The notes: generated by a model from the sequence alone, not told the origin. DNA of 64,000 nt from Pseudoruegeria sp. SK021 (GCF_002119405.1 NZ_MTBG01000013.1:29624-93623); one strand, 5' to 3'; shown: positions 1 to 9,217, counted from the stretch's first letter. Numbers and translations: made by a program.

Positions 1-402
1 CCGGTTATGGACGATCCCCACCGCCAACAGGCCGCCCGCGATGGTCCCGATGGCGAAACCCAGTAAGGTCGCGCTGAGGGTGACCCAGCCGTGATAGATC
101 AGGCTGCGTTTCGAAGTCACCTTTTGCCCGGCAGTCGTGTTCCACAGTTCCACCACCACCTGATGCGGCGCGGGCAGTCGGGGTCGGGCCTGCTGAAACG
201 TCGCTGAAATCACCGATGGGTTGTCCAGCACCAGTTGAATTGCCGACAGGTCGCGCCGGGCGGCTGCACCCTCGGGCTGCACCGTCATGCCCGCCCGCTC
301 GGCATCGGTCAGCGCCGCCTTGATGTTCATGGGCACCACCGCCGCATACCACAGCGCCAAAAGTGCCGCGACCACAGTGAGCACCGGCAGGATCGATCTC
401 AT
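1..402 (-). CDS. ABC transporter permease, N-terminal part (cut by window edge)
   Basis: Inner-membrane permease of an ABC importer. Only the first 134 codons are in the window and the gene runs off the left edge. The visible protein starts MRSILPVL, has a first membrane segment (about residues 4-18), then a roughly 85-residue periplasmic-looking stretch, then the start of the transmembrane core (GWVTLSATLLGFAIGTIAGG). That last segment matches the opening of the TauC/SsuC-type (BPD_transp_1) permease domain. Its ATPase lies just upstream, 33 bp away on the same strand, so the two form one operon. Given the pyrimidine-degrading enzymes next door, the substrate is probably a pyrimidine or hydantoin-type compound; that is inference. 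Confidence 0.8.
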   Translation of the reverse strand, partial: MRSILPVLTVVAALLALWYAAVVPMNIKAALTDAERAGMTVQPEGAAARRDLSAIQLVLDNPSVISATFQQARPRLPAPHQVVVELWNTTAGQKVTSKRSLIYHGWVTLSATLLGFAIGTIAGGLLAVGIVHNR

Positions 403-435
403 GGGCGTGACCCCGTCGCGCTGGCAGGCCTCGGA

Positions 436-1203
436 TCAGTCATAGGCATGCTCGGCACGTAAGCCGTCGCGGACCTGATGCGCGACGTCCAGAAACGCAG
501 GCGTATCGCGGATATCTAAGGGCCGATCCCGAGGCAACGGGCTGTCGATCACTTGGGTTATCCGTCCCGGACGGGGGCTCATGACCACAATTCGGGTGCT
601 TAGAAACACCGCTTCCGGGATAGAGTGGGTGACAAAGACGATGGTCTTTCCGGTACGCTTCCACAGTTCCAGAAGTTGTTCGTTCAGATGGTCACGAACG
701 ATCTCGTCCAGCGCCCCGAAGGGTTCATCCATCAGCAGAATATCGGCATCAAAGGCCAACGCCCGGGCGATACTGGCGCGTTGCTGCATACCGCCCGACA
801 ACTGCCACGGATACTTCCGGCCAAACCCGCCCAGTTCAACCAGTTCCAGCGCGTCGGCCACCCGGCGATTCTGCTCGGCCCTAGAAAACCCCATGATTTC
901 TAAGGGAAGCGAGATGTTCCGGGCGATGCTGCGCCACGGATACAGCCCCGCTGCCTGAAACACGTAACCGTAGGCGCGGGATTTCCGGGCCGCGTCGGGG
1001 CTCATGCCGTTGATGGTCAGCGTACCGCCTGTCGGTTGTTCCAATCCGGCAATGGCCCGCAGCAGCGTGGTCTTGCCACAGCCTGACGGTCCGATGAAAC
1101 TGACGAAATCCCCGCGAGACACCGTCAGATCGATATCCTTCAGAGCCTCGACCGGCCCGTCCTGCGACGGGAACACCAACTGCAGGCCTTGGGCGTCTAT
1201 CAC
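436..1203 (-). CDS. ABC transporter ATP-binding protein (nitrate/taurine/pyrimidine type)
   Basis: Cytoplasmic ATPase that powers the adjacent permease. At 255 aa it has the usual length for the NrtD/TauB/SsuB group. Walker A is GPSGCGKTT (about residues 38-46), the Q-loop is in YGYVFQ, the signature is LSGGMQQRASIARAL, Walker B is ILLMDEPFGALD and the H-loop is VTHS. It starts with GTG, preceded by a purine-rich GGTGGA stretch. The genes for dihydropyrimidinase and carbamoyl-amide hydrolase upstream on the same strand suggest uptake of pyrimidine breakdown substrates. A small AT-rich gene (1226-1807) separates it from dihydropyrimidinase. Fold and role are secure; the substrate is inferred from context. 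Confidence 0.93.
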   Translation of the reverse strand: MIDAQGLQLVFPSQDGPVEALKDIDLTVSRGDFVSFIGPSGCGKTTLLRAIAGLEQPTGGTLTINGMSPDAARKSRAYGYVFQAAGLYPWRSIARNISLPLEIMGFSRAEQNRRVADALELVELGGFGRKYPWQLSGGMQQRASIARALAFDADILLMDEPFGALDEIVRDHLNEQLLELWKRTGKTIVFVTHSIPEAVFLSTRIVVMSPRPGRITQVIDSPLPRDRPLDIRDTPAFLDVAHQVRDGLRAEHAYD

Positions 1204-1225
1204 AGCTTTTCCACCAAAATATCAA

Positions 1226-1807
1226 TCACCCCAACGCTGCGAACACATCAAAAGTTTGCCCCTCCCCGACCTCAAGATTAGCAAGCGACATAGGCCACCC
1301 TTCGCTGCTCTGCCAAATCGCAATCCGACATTCTTCTAAAGAATGGAGCGCAGAGCCACAGTCTTTCATTGCTGAAAAGATATCGTCTCTATCAAAATTT
1401 TGCGTTATTTTCGGCGTATAACTTCGCCCATCCGTACCTTTTCTAACCCGTCCAATTCTAACAAAAGAAACCGAGTACGTTACATTTCCGTCTATAAAGT
1501 TGGCCATCTTTCCATGACAAACTGAATTTCGGCGGTCAATGATCGACTCCAACAGCTTTGGAAGAGCAGCCCCCCCTTTAATGTCGAATGAAGCGAGAGG
1601 TGACGCCGCATCATCAGACAATAGGTTCTGTATTAACTTAATCTTATCAGGAAAATTCTGCGGAAATCGCGGGAAAAACTCTAGAGTAAACTCTTCAAAT
1701 ACATCAAGTGAAAGATATGCAATTCTATCGATCGCACATTCCACCTGTGCCGCCAGTTGTATAAACGCGCCTACTTCCATAAGCGCGGATTTTCTAGAAT
1801 TCAACAC
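1226..1807 (-). CDS. HEPN-like protein of unknown function, AT-rich insert
   Basis: Not recognised as a named family. It encodes about 193 aa, mostly helical by composition, with no signal peptide or membrane segment. Residues 93-98 read RNSVCH followed by G, which fits the R-x4-H motif (polar residue after Arg, Gly after His) of HEPN RNases. The gene is clearly richer in A+T than its neighbours, with runs of A and T and codons such as TTA, AGA and ATA. It fits tightly between dihydropyrimidinase (7 bp) and the ABC ATPase (22 bp) in operon orientation, which suggests acquisition by transfer. The start is unclear: GTG at 1807, TTG at 1804 (GGAG just upstream) or ATG at 1780. The HEPN assignment rests on the motif and overall look only. 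Confidence 0.6.
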   Translation of the reverse strand: MLNSRKSALMEVGAFIQLAAQVECAIDRIAYLSLDVFEEFTLEFFPRFPQNFPDKIKLIQNLLSDDAASPLASFDIKGGAALPKLLESIIDRRNSVCHGKMANFIDGNVTYSVSFVRIGRVRKGTDGRSYTPKITQNFDRDDIFSAMKDCGSALHSLEECRIAIWQSSEGWPMSLANLEVGEGQTFDVFAALG

Positions 1808-1814
1808 TCCACTC

Positions 1815-3275
1815 TCAAACGCCGGACGGGATGTTCAGCGGGTCCCGCTCAACCCGGCGCGGTGCATTGAGGGATTTCCACTGGCTCAAGGCCTTGGCTG
1901 CCGACGAGAATGCCGGGCGGGGCACGAACCGACCCCGGCCCGGCTGCGGCTGGCTATTCTGACCCCACGACCAGATCACTTCACCCCGGCTGAGGGTATA
2001 GCGGGCCTGTGCCGTCACCTCGATTCCTTCGAACACATTGTAATCAATAATGCTCTTTTGCGAATTGGCCGAGATCGTCTTACTGATCTTGGGGTCCCAC
2101 ACCACGATATCCGCGTCAGCCCCGGGCACCAGCGCCCCCTTGGTCGGGTAAATATTTAGGATTTTCGCGATATTGGACGAGGTCACGGCGACAAACTCTT
2201 CCGGTGTAATCCGTCCGGTTTCCACCCCAAAGGTCCACAGCATCGCCATACGGTCTTCAAGCCCACCGGTGCCGTTGGGAATTTGGGTAAAATCGTTCAG
2301 ACCCATCTTCTTTTTCTCGGTGCCAAACGCGCAGTGATCGGTGGCAACCACCTGCAACGAACCCGCTGACAGCCCGGCCCAAAGGCCGTCCTGATGCGCC
2401 TTCGACCGGAACGGCGGCGACATCACCCGGCGGGCGGCGTGGACCCAGTCCTTGTTGAAATACTCAGACTCGTCCAGCGTCAGGAACTGAATAAGCGGCT
2501 CGCCATAGACCCGGTGCCCCTTTTGTCTGGCCCGGCGGATCGCCTCATGCGCCTGTTCGCAGGACACATGCACCACATAAAGCGGCGTCCCCACGGCATC
2601 GGCAATCATGATCGCGCGGTTGGCCGCCTCGCCCTCCAATTCGGGCGGGCGGGAATGGGCGTGACCCTCTGGCCCGGTCATGCCTTCGGAAAGATACTTG
2701 GCCTGTAATTCCGCGATGATGTCGCCGTTTTCGGCATGGACCATGGGCAGCGCACCCAATTCCTTGCAGCGCTTGAACGACGCGTACATTTCATCGTCAT
2801 GCACCATCAAGGCGCCCTTGTAGGCCATGAAGTGCTTGAACGAATTGACGCCCATCTTCACCGCATCTTCCATTTCGTTGAAGATGGTCTCATTCCAGCC
2901 GGTGATCGCCATGTGATAGCCGACATCGGAACAGATCTGCGGCGCAGACTTCCGGTGCCAGTCGTTGATGGCGTTCTTGATCGACCCGTCCGGACCGGGA
3001 AGACAGAAATCCACCACCATAGTGGTGCCGCCGGTTGCCGCCGCCCAAGTCCCGGATTCAAAGCTTTCATCCGCGGTGGTGCCCATGAACGGCATTTCCA
3101 GATGGGTATGCGGATCAATCCCCCCCGGAACGACATAGGCGCCGCTGGCGTCGATCACCTCGTCACCGGACAGATCTGGCCCGATCTCGACGATCTTCTC
3201 GTCCTCGATCAGGATATCTGCCACAAATTGTCGATCCGCGGTGACGACTGTGCCGCCCTTGATGACCTTGCTCAT
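1815..3275 (-). CDS. hydA: Dihydropyrimidinase / D-hydantoinase
   Basis: Cytoplasmic metal-dependent amidohydrolase that opens the ring of dihydrouracil, dihydrothymine or hydantoins to N-carbamoyl products, the second step of reductive pyrimidine breakdown. It has 486 aa, as usual for the family. The metal site is HTHLEMPF (His56 and His58), the carbamylated lysine is K153 in FMAYKG, further ligands are the His residues in VHAENGD and VVHVSC, and the catalytic Asp is in ATDHC. The ATG at 3275 was chosen because TAGGAGAG lies just upstream; the frame stays open for another 69 codons with no comparable site. It sits downstream of the carbamoylase and the aldolase-like gene. Confidence 0.95.
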   Translation of the reverse strand: MSKVIKGGTVVTADRQFVADILIEDEKIVEIGPDLSGDEVIDASGAYVVPGGIDPHTHLEMPFMGTTADESFESGTWAAATGGTTMVVDFCLPGPDGSIKNAINDWHRKSAPQICSDVGYHMAITGWNETIFNEMEDAVKMGVNSFKHFMAYKGALMVHDDEMYASFKRCKELGALPMVHAENGDIIAELQAKYLSEGMTGPEGHAHSRPPELEGEAANRAIMIADAVGTPLYVVHVSCEQAHEAIRRARQKGHRVYGEPLIQFLTLDESEYFNKDWVHAARRVMSPPFRSKAHQDGLWAGLSAGSLQVVATDHCAFGTEKKKMGLNDFTQIPNGTGGLEDRMAMLWTFGVETGRITPEEFVAVTSSNIAKILNIYPTKGALVPGADADIVVWDPKISKTISANSQKSIIDYNVFEGIEVTAQARYTLSRGEVIWSWGQNSQPQPGRGRFVPRPAFSSAAKALSQWKSLNAPRRVERDPLNIPSGV

Positions 3276-3322
3276 CCGTACTCTCCTACCGTTCTGTTGA
3301 TCATCTAGGCGCACGCCCCATG

Positions 3323-4081
3323 TCAGTCTGCGTAGCTGGGATCCTCGCGATCCAAAATGCGCTTCATCTCGTCGAAATGGACGAATTCGGCGGCTTTCAT
3401 TTCCTCCCAAGATTGGGCGGTCTGCTCGGCCACATTGTCGGGAATGATCGACAGCGGCTGGCCGGTGGAATAGGCCAACCACAAGGTCCGGGCCGCGCGT
3501 TCAAGATGATACAGCGCATCAAACGCCTCGGCGACGGTGGCCGCAACGGTGGTCACCCCGTGATTGCCCATCATCACCGCGCCATGATTGCCGAACGAAG
3601 CCGCGATCCGCGCGCCCTCTTCTTCTTCCATCGCGACGCCGCCGAAATCCAGATCATAGCCCATCCGATTGAAAAACCGCGCCGTGACCTGATCAATCGG
3701 CTTAATCACCGGGTCCTTCAGACAAGCGATCGCCGTGGCATAAGGGGGGTGAATGTGCAGGGCCACACGCGCTTGCGGCACGTGCTTGTGCAAAGCCGAA
3801 TGGATCGACCACGCAGAAGGGTCCGGCGCATCCGGGCGGGTCATGGTGTCTGGATCGTCGGCATCCACAAGGATCAAGTCCGACGCCCGAACCGTCGAAA
3901 AATGCCGCCAGCGCGGGTTGACGAGAAAGCGCCGTCCGTCCGGAGACACGGCAGCCGAGAAATGGTTCGCCACCCCCTCGTGCCAATCATTGCGCGCCGC
4001 CAAGCGTAGTGCGGCAGCTAGGTCGATGCGCAGTTGACGCTCGTCGATTTCATCCGATGACGGGCGTATTTCATTGGTCAT
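3323..4081 (-). CDS. Class II aldolase/adducin family protein
   Basis: Soluble 252-aa protein of the class II aldolase/adducin fold (fuculose-phosphate aldolase-like). Typical features are GVANHFSAAVS near the N-terminus, the metal-binding HIHPPYATA (HxH) and a third ligand region MMGNHGV. It starts at ATG 4081, preceded by AAGGTGGG; an in-frame GTG lies at 4090. The gene is co-directional between the carbamoylase (10 bp) and dihydropyrimidinase (47 bp), so it is part of the same transcript. No pyrimidine pathway step obviously needs it. It might handle a C3 product such as a malonate-semialdehyde-type compound, but that is a guess. The family is secure, the substrate unknown. Confidence 0.88.
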   Translation of the reverse strand: MTNEIRPSSDEIDERQLRIDLAAALRLAARNDWHEGVANHFSAAVSPDGRRFLVNPRWRHFSTVRASDLILVDADDPDTMTRPDAPDPSAWSIHSALHKHVPQARVALHIHPPYATAIACLKDPVIKPIDQVTARFFNRMGYDLDFGGVAMEEEEGARIAASFGNHGAVMMGNHGVTTVAATVAEAFDALYHLERAARTLWLAYSTGQPLSIIPDNVAEQTAQSWEEMKAAEFVHFDEMKRILDREDPSYAD

Positions 4082-4091
4082 AATTCCCACC

Positions 4092-5354
4092 TTATTCTAC
4101 AATTCCGGCTGTTTCGACGACCGCGTGAAACAACACATTGGCGCCAGCCGCAGCCCATTCTTGGCTAATTTCTTCGGCCTCATTATGGCTGAGCCCATCG
4201 ACGCACGGACACATCACCATGGCAGTCGGGGCCACACGATTGATCCAGCAGGCATCGTGCCCGGCACCTGAGACGATGTTCATATGGCTCAACCCAAGGC
4301 GGTCTGCGGCGGCACGCACGGCCGTGACACAACCGGCATCAAACGTCACCGGATCGAAATGGCCGACCGGCTTGATGCTGATGCCAAGGCCAAGCTCTTG
4401 TGCGATGATTGGCGCTTCGGCTTCGATCTGGGCCCGCATTTCGGTCAATTTTTCCAGGTCGGGCGAGCGGATGTCGATGGTAAAGAGCGCCTTGCTGGGG
4501 ATCACATTGCGGGAGTTCGGATAGACGTTTGCCTGCCCCACCGCGCCGACCGCGTTCGGCTGCGCCGCCATCGCAATCTGGTGTACCAGTTCGGTGATCC
4601 GGGCCATGCCAAGACCCGCATTCAGCCGCATATTCATAGGGGTAGAGCCGGTATGCGCCTCTTTCCCGGTCAGGGTGACTTCTAGCCACCACAGACCCTG
4701 CCCATGGGTCACAACCCCGATCTGCTTGCCCTCGGCTTCGAGAATCGGGCCCTGTTCGATATGCAGTTCAAAGAACGCATGCATCTTGCGGGCGCCCACC
4801 GGTTCGTCACCTTTCCAGCCGACCCGCACCAATTCGTCGCCATAGCTCAGCCCGTCTGCATCTGTGCGGGTATAGGCCCACTCCTGTTCATGCATCCCGG
4901 AAAATACCCCGGAGGCCAGCATCGGCGGCGCAAACCGAGACCCTTCTTCGTTGGTCCAGTTCGTAACCACGATCGGATGGCGGGTTTTGATGTTCAAGTC
5001 GTTCAGGGTGCGGATCAGCTCCAGCCCGCCCAATACGCCCAGAACCCCATCATATTTTCCGCCGGTAGGCTGGGTATCCAGGTGGCTGCCGACATAGACT
5101 GGCAGGGCGTCAGGATCGGTGCCTTCGCGGCGGGCGAACATGGTGCCCATCTGATCAAGGCCCATGGTCAGACCCGCATCTTCACACCAGCGCTGGAACA
5201 AGGCGCGACCTTCGGCGTCCTCGTCAGTCAGGGCTTGCCGGTTATTGCCGCCTGCTACGCCCGGTCCGATTTTGGCCATCTGCATCAGGCTATCCCAGAG
5301 ACGCCCGCTGTCAATCTTCAGATTCTCACCGGGGGCGGTCATTGCGGCGGTCAT
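4092..5354 (-). CDS. hyuC: Zn-dependent N-carbamoyl amino acid amidohydrolase (M20 family; HyuC / beta-ureidopropionase type)
   Basis: Cytoplasmic M20-family hydrolase that removes the carbamoyl group from N-carbamoyl-beta-alanine or N-carbamoyl amino acids, the last step of the reductive pyrimidine/hydantoin route. It has 420 aa. Metal and catalytic motifs are VGSHLDTQPTGGKYDG (His91, Asp93, Asp102), the Glu pair in NEEGSRF, HIEQGPILE, the lid-domain region around HTGSTP, and the late SGAGHDA and GLSHNEAE. The ATG at 5354 is preceded by AAGGAGC at a good distance; the frame continues 11 codons further without a better site. It is the first gene of the minus-strand catabolic operon. Confidence 0.93.
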   Translation of the reverse strand: MTAAMTAPGENLKIDSGRLWDSLMQMAKIGPGVAGGNNRQALTDEDAEGRALFQRWCEDAGLTMGLDQMGTMFARREGTDPDALPVYVGSHLDTQPTGGKYDGVLGVLGGLELIRTLNDLNIKTRHPIVVTNWTNEEGSRFAPPMLASGVFSGMHEQEWAYTRTDADGLSYGDELVRVGWKGDEPVGARKMHAFFELHIEQGPILEAEGKQIGVVTHGQGLWWLEVTLTGKEAHTGSTPMNMRLNAGLGMARITELVHQIAMAAQPNAVGAVGQANVYPNSRNVIPSKALFTIDIRSPDLEKLTEMRAQIEAEAPIIAQELGLGISIKPVGHFDPVTFDAGCVTAVRAAADRLGLSHMNIVSGAGHDACWINRVAPTAMVMCPCVDGLSHNEAEEISQEWAAAGANVLFHAVVETAGIVE

Positions 5355-5707
5355 GGGTTGCTCCTTAAAAATAGTCGGCTTAGCCATAGGTCAGCACGCG
5401 CGGACTGATCTGTGATCAGGCCAGACAAGGCATCCCCCCACGAGCACATCCTTGCCACGACTGCAGCTTGTTCTTGGGAACGCTAACAGAGGCGACCAGA
5501 CAGTCAAGCACCGACGCTCACAGGAAATTCCGGCGATCACACCCCAACCCTGTCCCGTCCGGCGCAACGCGACCCGACCGGACGGCCCCCGGTCCAAATG
5601 TCGTGCCGTCCGCCCCTGCCAGCGTCATCTTCGCGGCCCGAATTAACACAATCGCAAGACCTTTCGTCGACGGTTCCTGTGTGGGGGCCCCAAAAGCGGG
5701 GGAACAC
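5355..5707. other. Intergenic region between divergent genes
   Basis: About 350 bp separate the carbamoylase (minus) from a plus-strand hypothetical gene. It must hold the promoter of the catabolic operon. The short palindrome TGATCTGTGATCA sits near 5406-5418, but no convincing -35/-10 pair or repeated operator was seen. Short reading frames on both strands show no family features. Confidence 0.4.
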
Positions 5708-6166
5708 ATGTCGTTAATCAGTCCTATAACAGCGGCGGCACCGCCTGCCCCGCCCATGGAAGTGTCCGCACCAAACACCCAAGTCGCCCTTGCGCCCGCC
5801 GTCAGTCCTGACACCGGCAACACCTCTGGTCAGAACCCGTCGCGTGGCTGGTCCCAATCGTTTGCCAACGCCAAATCGCACGAAGGGTCAGAACCGTCGC
5901 AGGTCACTGCCAACAGTCGCGCCTTGTCGGAGGGGCATGCGATCGGCCTTCAGGCTGAACCGCCCCCCGCACAGACACCCACATCCGACCCCCACCAGAT
6001 GTCCGAGATTTTCAGCCAAAGGGCGCGGCTCGGCCGGATCATGCAAGAACTTGCCGCGATCCAGACCAGCTTGAACAATACCGGCGCGCCGTTGACCTCT
6101 GCCACGGCGCAAGGCGCCGCGATCGCAGCGGTGAATACCACCGCCCGGCTGGACCGGCGTTTATAG
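5708..6166 (+). CDS. Hypothetical protein, Ala/Pro/Thr-rich
   Basis: Unrecognised protein of about 152 aa. The N-terminal two thirds are low in complexity and rich in Ala, Pro, Ser and Thr. A more ordered segment near the C-terminus (from DPHQMSEIFSQRARLGRIMQ) looks like an amphipathic helix. There is no signal peptide or membrane segment. The start at ATG 5708 (MSLISPIT) follows GGGGGAACAC; the frame is open another 80 codons upstream, but that part reads like antisense noise. It converges with preA, ending 22 bp from its stop. Composition matches the host. It may be a flagellar or surface accessory protein, but nothing specific supports that. Confidence 0.45.
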   Translation: MSLISPITAAAPPAPPMEVSAPNTQVALAPAVSPDTGNTSGQNPSRGWSQSFANAKSHEGSEPSQVTANSRALSEGHAIGLQAEPPPAQTPTSDPHQMSEIFSQRARLGRIMQELAAIQTSLNNTGAPLTSATAQGAAIAAVNTTARLDRRL

Positions 6167-6188
6167 CGGGGTAGAATCCCGGCCAAGC

Positions 6189-7493
6189 CTATTCCGCGGC
6201 GGTGGTCGAGGCCGGGTTATTCGGATGCGAGGTCCAGTTGGCGTAGCCCGGTTTGACGGCTTCGCCGGTCCGCTCGTCCAGTGTTCCTGCCGAAAGCGGC
6301 TCAAGGGTGATGCAATCTTCGACCGGGCAAACGTTGACGCACAGGTTGCAGCCAACGCATTCGTCATCCTTGACGGTAAAGACCCGTGTGGGTGACATCG
6401 CGATGGCCTGATGGCTTGTGTCTTCGCAAGCGGCATAGCAGCGCCCACACTTGATGCACGCCGCCTGATCGATTCGCGCCTTGGCGACGTAGTTCAGGTT
6501 GAGATACTGCCAGTCGGTCACATTGGGCACCGCACGCCCGGACACTTCGGCGACAGAGACATAGCCTTTCTGGTCCATCCACTCAGACAGCCCCGAAATC
6601 ATCTCTTGCACCACCTTAAAGCCATAGGTCATCGCCGCAGTGCAGACCTGAACATTGCCGCATCCCAGCGCCAGAAATTCAGCCGCATCGCGCCATGTGG
6701 TGACCCCGCCAATCCCTGAAATCGGCATGCCAGCCGTTTCAGCATCGCGGGCGATTTCGGCGACCATATTCAGGGCGATCGGTTTGACAGCCGGACCACA
6801 AAACCCACCGTGCGATCCCTTGCCATCGATGCTTGGCTCCGGCGACATGGTGTCCAGATTCACGCTGGTAATGGAATTGATCGTATTGATCAGGCTGACC
6901 GCATCGGCCCCGCCCGCTTTTGCCGCCCTTGCCGGATAGCGAATATCTGTGATGTTCGGGGTCAACTTGACGATCACCGGCATCCGGGTCGTCTGCTTAC
7001 ACCAGCGTGCCACCATTTCGATATATTCGGGGACCTGCCCAACCGCGGCCCCCATTCCCCGTTCGCTCATCCCGTGCGGGCAGCCAAAATTCAACTCGAT
7101 CCCATCAGCGCCAGTGGCTTCCACCAAAGGCAGGATTTCTTTCCAAGCCTGCTCCTCGCACGGAACCATCAGTGAAACGACCATAGCGCGATCAGGATAG
7201 TCGCGCTTAACCGCCTTGATCTCGCGCAGGTTTACCTCAAGCGGCCGGTCGGTGATCAATTCAATATTGTTCAGACCCAGCAACCGCCGATCGGCCCCCC
7301 AGATCGCACCATAGCGGGGGCCATTGACGTTCACGACATGCGGGTCCTGCCCCAGGGTTTTCCAAACCACCCCGCCCCAACCGGCATCGAACGCTCGCCG
7401 CACGTTGTATTCCTTATCGGTCGGCGGAGCTGAGGCCAGCCAGAATGGATTGGGAGATTTGATCCCGACAAAGTCCGAGGAAAGATCTGCCAT
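6189..7493 (-). CDS. preA: NAD-dependent dihydropyrimidine dehydrogenase, subunit PreA
   Basis: FMN and Fe-S subunit of the enzyme that reduces uracil and thymine to the dihydro forms (step 1 of reductive pyrimidine catabolism). It has 434 aa. The N-terminal dihydroorotate dehydrogenase-like barrel (about 1-320) carries ELNFGCPHG, VIVKLTPN and GGFCGPAVKP. The C-terminal ferredoxin domain carries two 4Fe-4S motifs, CIKCGRCYAAC and CVGCNLCVNVCP. The start at 7493 is preceded by AGGGAGA. The partner preT is 110 bp upstream in the same orientation. Together with hydA and hyuC the window holds all three pathway steps. Confidence 0.95.
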   Translation of the reverse strand: MADLSSDFVGIKSPNPFWLASAPPTDKEYNVRRAFDAGWGGVVWKTLGQDPHVVNVNGPRYGAIWGADRRLLGLNNIELITDRPLEVNLREIKAVKRDYPDRAMVVSLMVPCEEQAWKEILPLVEATGADGIELNFGCPHGMSERGMGAAVGQVPEYIEMVARWCKQTTRMPVIVKLTPNITDIRYPARAAKAGGADAVSLINTINSITSVNLDTMSPEPSIDGKGSHGGFCGPAVKPIALNMVAEIARDAETAGMPISGIGGVTTWRDAAEFLALGCGNVQVCTAAMTYGFKVVQEMISGLSEWMDQKGYVSVAEVSGRAVPNVTDWQYLNLNYVAKARIDQAACIKCGRCYAACEDTSHQAIAMSPTRVFTVKDDECVGCNLCVNVCPVEDCITLEPLSAGTLDERTGEAVKPGYANWTSHPNNPASTTAAE

Positions 7494-7603
7494 GGGTGGT
7501 CTCCCTATTGCGCGGCGTCGCCGGCTGTGTCTGCACGTTTGCAGGTGATGGTGGTACGGCACCGGGCGGAGGATCCGCGTTACTCCGGCGCCCGTCGCAT
7601 CGT

Positions 7604-8962
7604 TTATTCGGCGGCCAAGGCGTTCAAGCCCATCAGGGCGGCATGGATATCTTCTGCCGCGTCGCGCCCTTGAGCCACCGCTGTCACAGTCAGATCCTCG
7701 CCCCCGGACACGCAATCACCACCAGCCCAGACCCCGGGAAGAGATGTTCGCCCGCCCGCAGAAACTCCGATTTTCGCACCGTCCAGCGTCAAACCAGCAG
7801 GCGCGTCGTCCAGACGTTGCCCGATGGCCTTGAAAACCTGATCGGCGGGAATGCAGAATGTTTCATCGCCCAAGCGCATCCCCGAGCGGTCTTCTTCAGT
7901 ATAGGCAAACTCAACCGCGTCAACTTTGCCGTCCCGCGCCAAGATGCGAACCGGGCTTGCACCTGTGATGATCCGAACCCCTGTCGAGGTCGCATGGGTT
8001 TGCTCATAGTCGGACGCCCCCATACGGTCGCGGCCGCGCCGATAGACCATGGTGACATGTTCCGCCCCGAGCAGCTTGGACTGAACCGCAGCATCCACCG
8101 CCGTCATGCCCCCGCCGATCACCAGCACATGCCGTCCGACCGGCAGTTTCGATTTGTCGGTTGCCTGCCGCAGACGCGCGATGAAATCGACGGCGTCATG
8201 AACATTGTCATAGTCGTCACCTTCGATCTGTAGGCCATTCACCCCCGCCAGACCGACCCCAAGAAAGACCGCATCGAAATCATCCTGAAGCTCTGCTAAG
8301 GACAATTCCCGACCCAGCCGCACCCCGGTTCTGAGGGTGATCCCCCCGATGGACAGCAGCCACGCCACTTCCCGTTGGGCAAAATTTCCCGCCGCTTTGT
8401 AGGTCGCGATACCATATTCGTTCAGGCCACCCGGTTTTTTTCGTGCGTCGAACACCACCACGTCATGCCCGCGCAGGGCCAGCCGGTGCGCACAAGCCAA
8501 TCCAGCCGGACCGGCTCCAACAACGGCGATCTGCCGTCCGGTCGGCGTTGCCCGGACAAAGGGATGGGTGTCCGCAGCCATCAGGCTGTCCGTCGCAAAT
8601 CGTTGTAATTGGCCGATCTGAACAGGCTTTCCTTCGGCCGCCTCGCGCACACAGGCCCCTTCGCACAATGTCTCTGTCGGACACACCCGGGCACACATGC
8701 CGCCAAGAATATTCTGATCGAAAATGGTCCGGGCGGCGGCATCCGCTGTACCGGTCTGAATTTGCCGAATAAACAAGGGGATATCAATTTCAGTGGGGCA
8801 CGCTGTAATGCAAGGTGCATCATGGCAGAAATAACAGCGGTCAGCCGCAACGATTGCCTCATGCGGGCCAAGCGGCGCATACAGATCCGCAAAGTTGCCG
8901 CGATAGGCATCCTTGGCAAGACGTCCTGCCGCAATACCCGGAGTCGTCGGTGAATGTGCCAT
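7604..8962 (-). CDS. preT: NAD(P)-dependent oxidoreductase, dihydropyrimidine dehydrogenase subunit PreT
   Basis: Flavoprotein partner of PreA, of the glutamate synthase small-subunit type; it passes electrons from NAD(P)H to PreA. It has 452 aa. The N-terminal Fe-S domain has cysteines in CYFCHDAPCITACP and GGMCARVCPTETLC. The FAD-binding Rossmann motif is VVGAGPAGLACA (about residues 147-158), and the NAD(P)-binding motif is VIGGGMTAVDAA. A late GGDCVSGG segment completes the FAD site. The 255-bp gap upstream, shared with the divergent accB, must contain the promoters for both directions; no clear box was seen there. Confidence 0.94.
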   Translation of the reverse strand: MAHSPTTPGIAAGRLAKDAYRGNFADLYAPLGPHEAIVAADRCYFCHDAPCITACPTEIDIPLFIRQIQTGTADAAARTIFDQNILGGMCARVCPTETLCEGACVREAAEGKPVQIGQLQRFATDSLMAADTHPFVRATPTGRQIAVVGAGPAGLACAHRLALRGHDVVVFDARKKPGGLNEYGIATYKAAGNFAQREVAWLLSIGGITLRTGVRLGRELSLAELQDDFDAVFLGVGLAGVNGLQIEGDDYDNVHDAVDFIARLRQATDKSKLPVGRHVLVIGGGMTAVDAAVQSKLLGAEHVTMVYRRGRDRMGASDYEQTHATSTGVRIITGASPVRILARDGKVDAVEFAYTEEDRSGMRLGDETFCIPADQVFKAIGQRLDDAPAGLTLDGAKIGVSAGGRTSLPGVWAGGDCVSGGEDLTVTAVAQGRDAAEDIHAALMGLNALAAE

Positions 8963-9217
8963 GGCCTGCCCCTGCTACCTTAGATGTCTGGTCCGATGGC
9001 AGAGGCCGCGCAGGTGGTTCTGGCTTTGTCACGCATCGGAAATCAAAGGTTTGCCGCACAAATTATAAAAATCAAGGCCTGACCGCACCTGACGATAACT
9101 TCACGGATCATGAATTCTATGTCTGCATCGCTTTTCACCGTTTATCATCCGATGTAGAGAAGGGTCATAACCGTCCCTAAATACGGCTGGCGACGAACAA
9201 GCACGAGCGAGGCTGAA

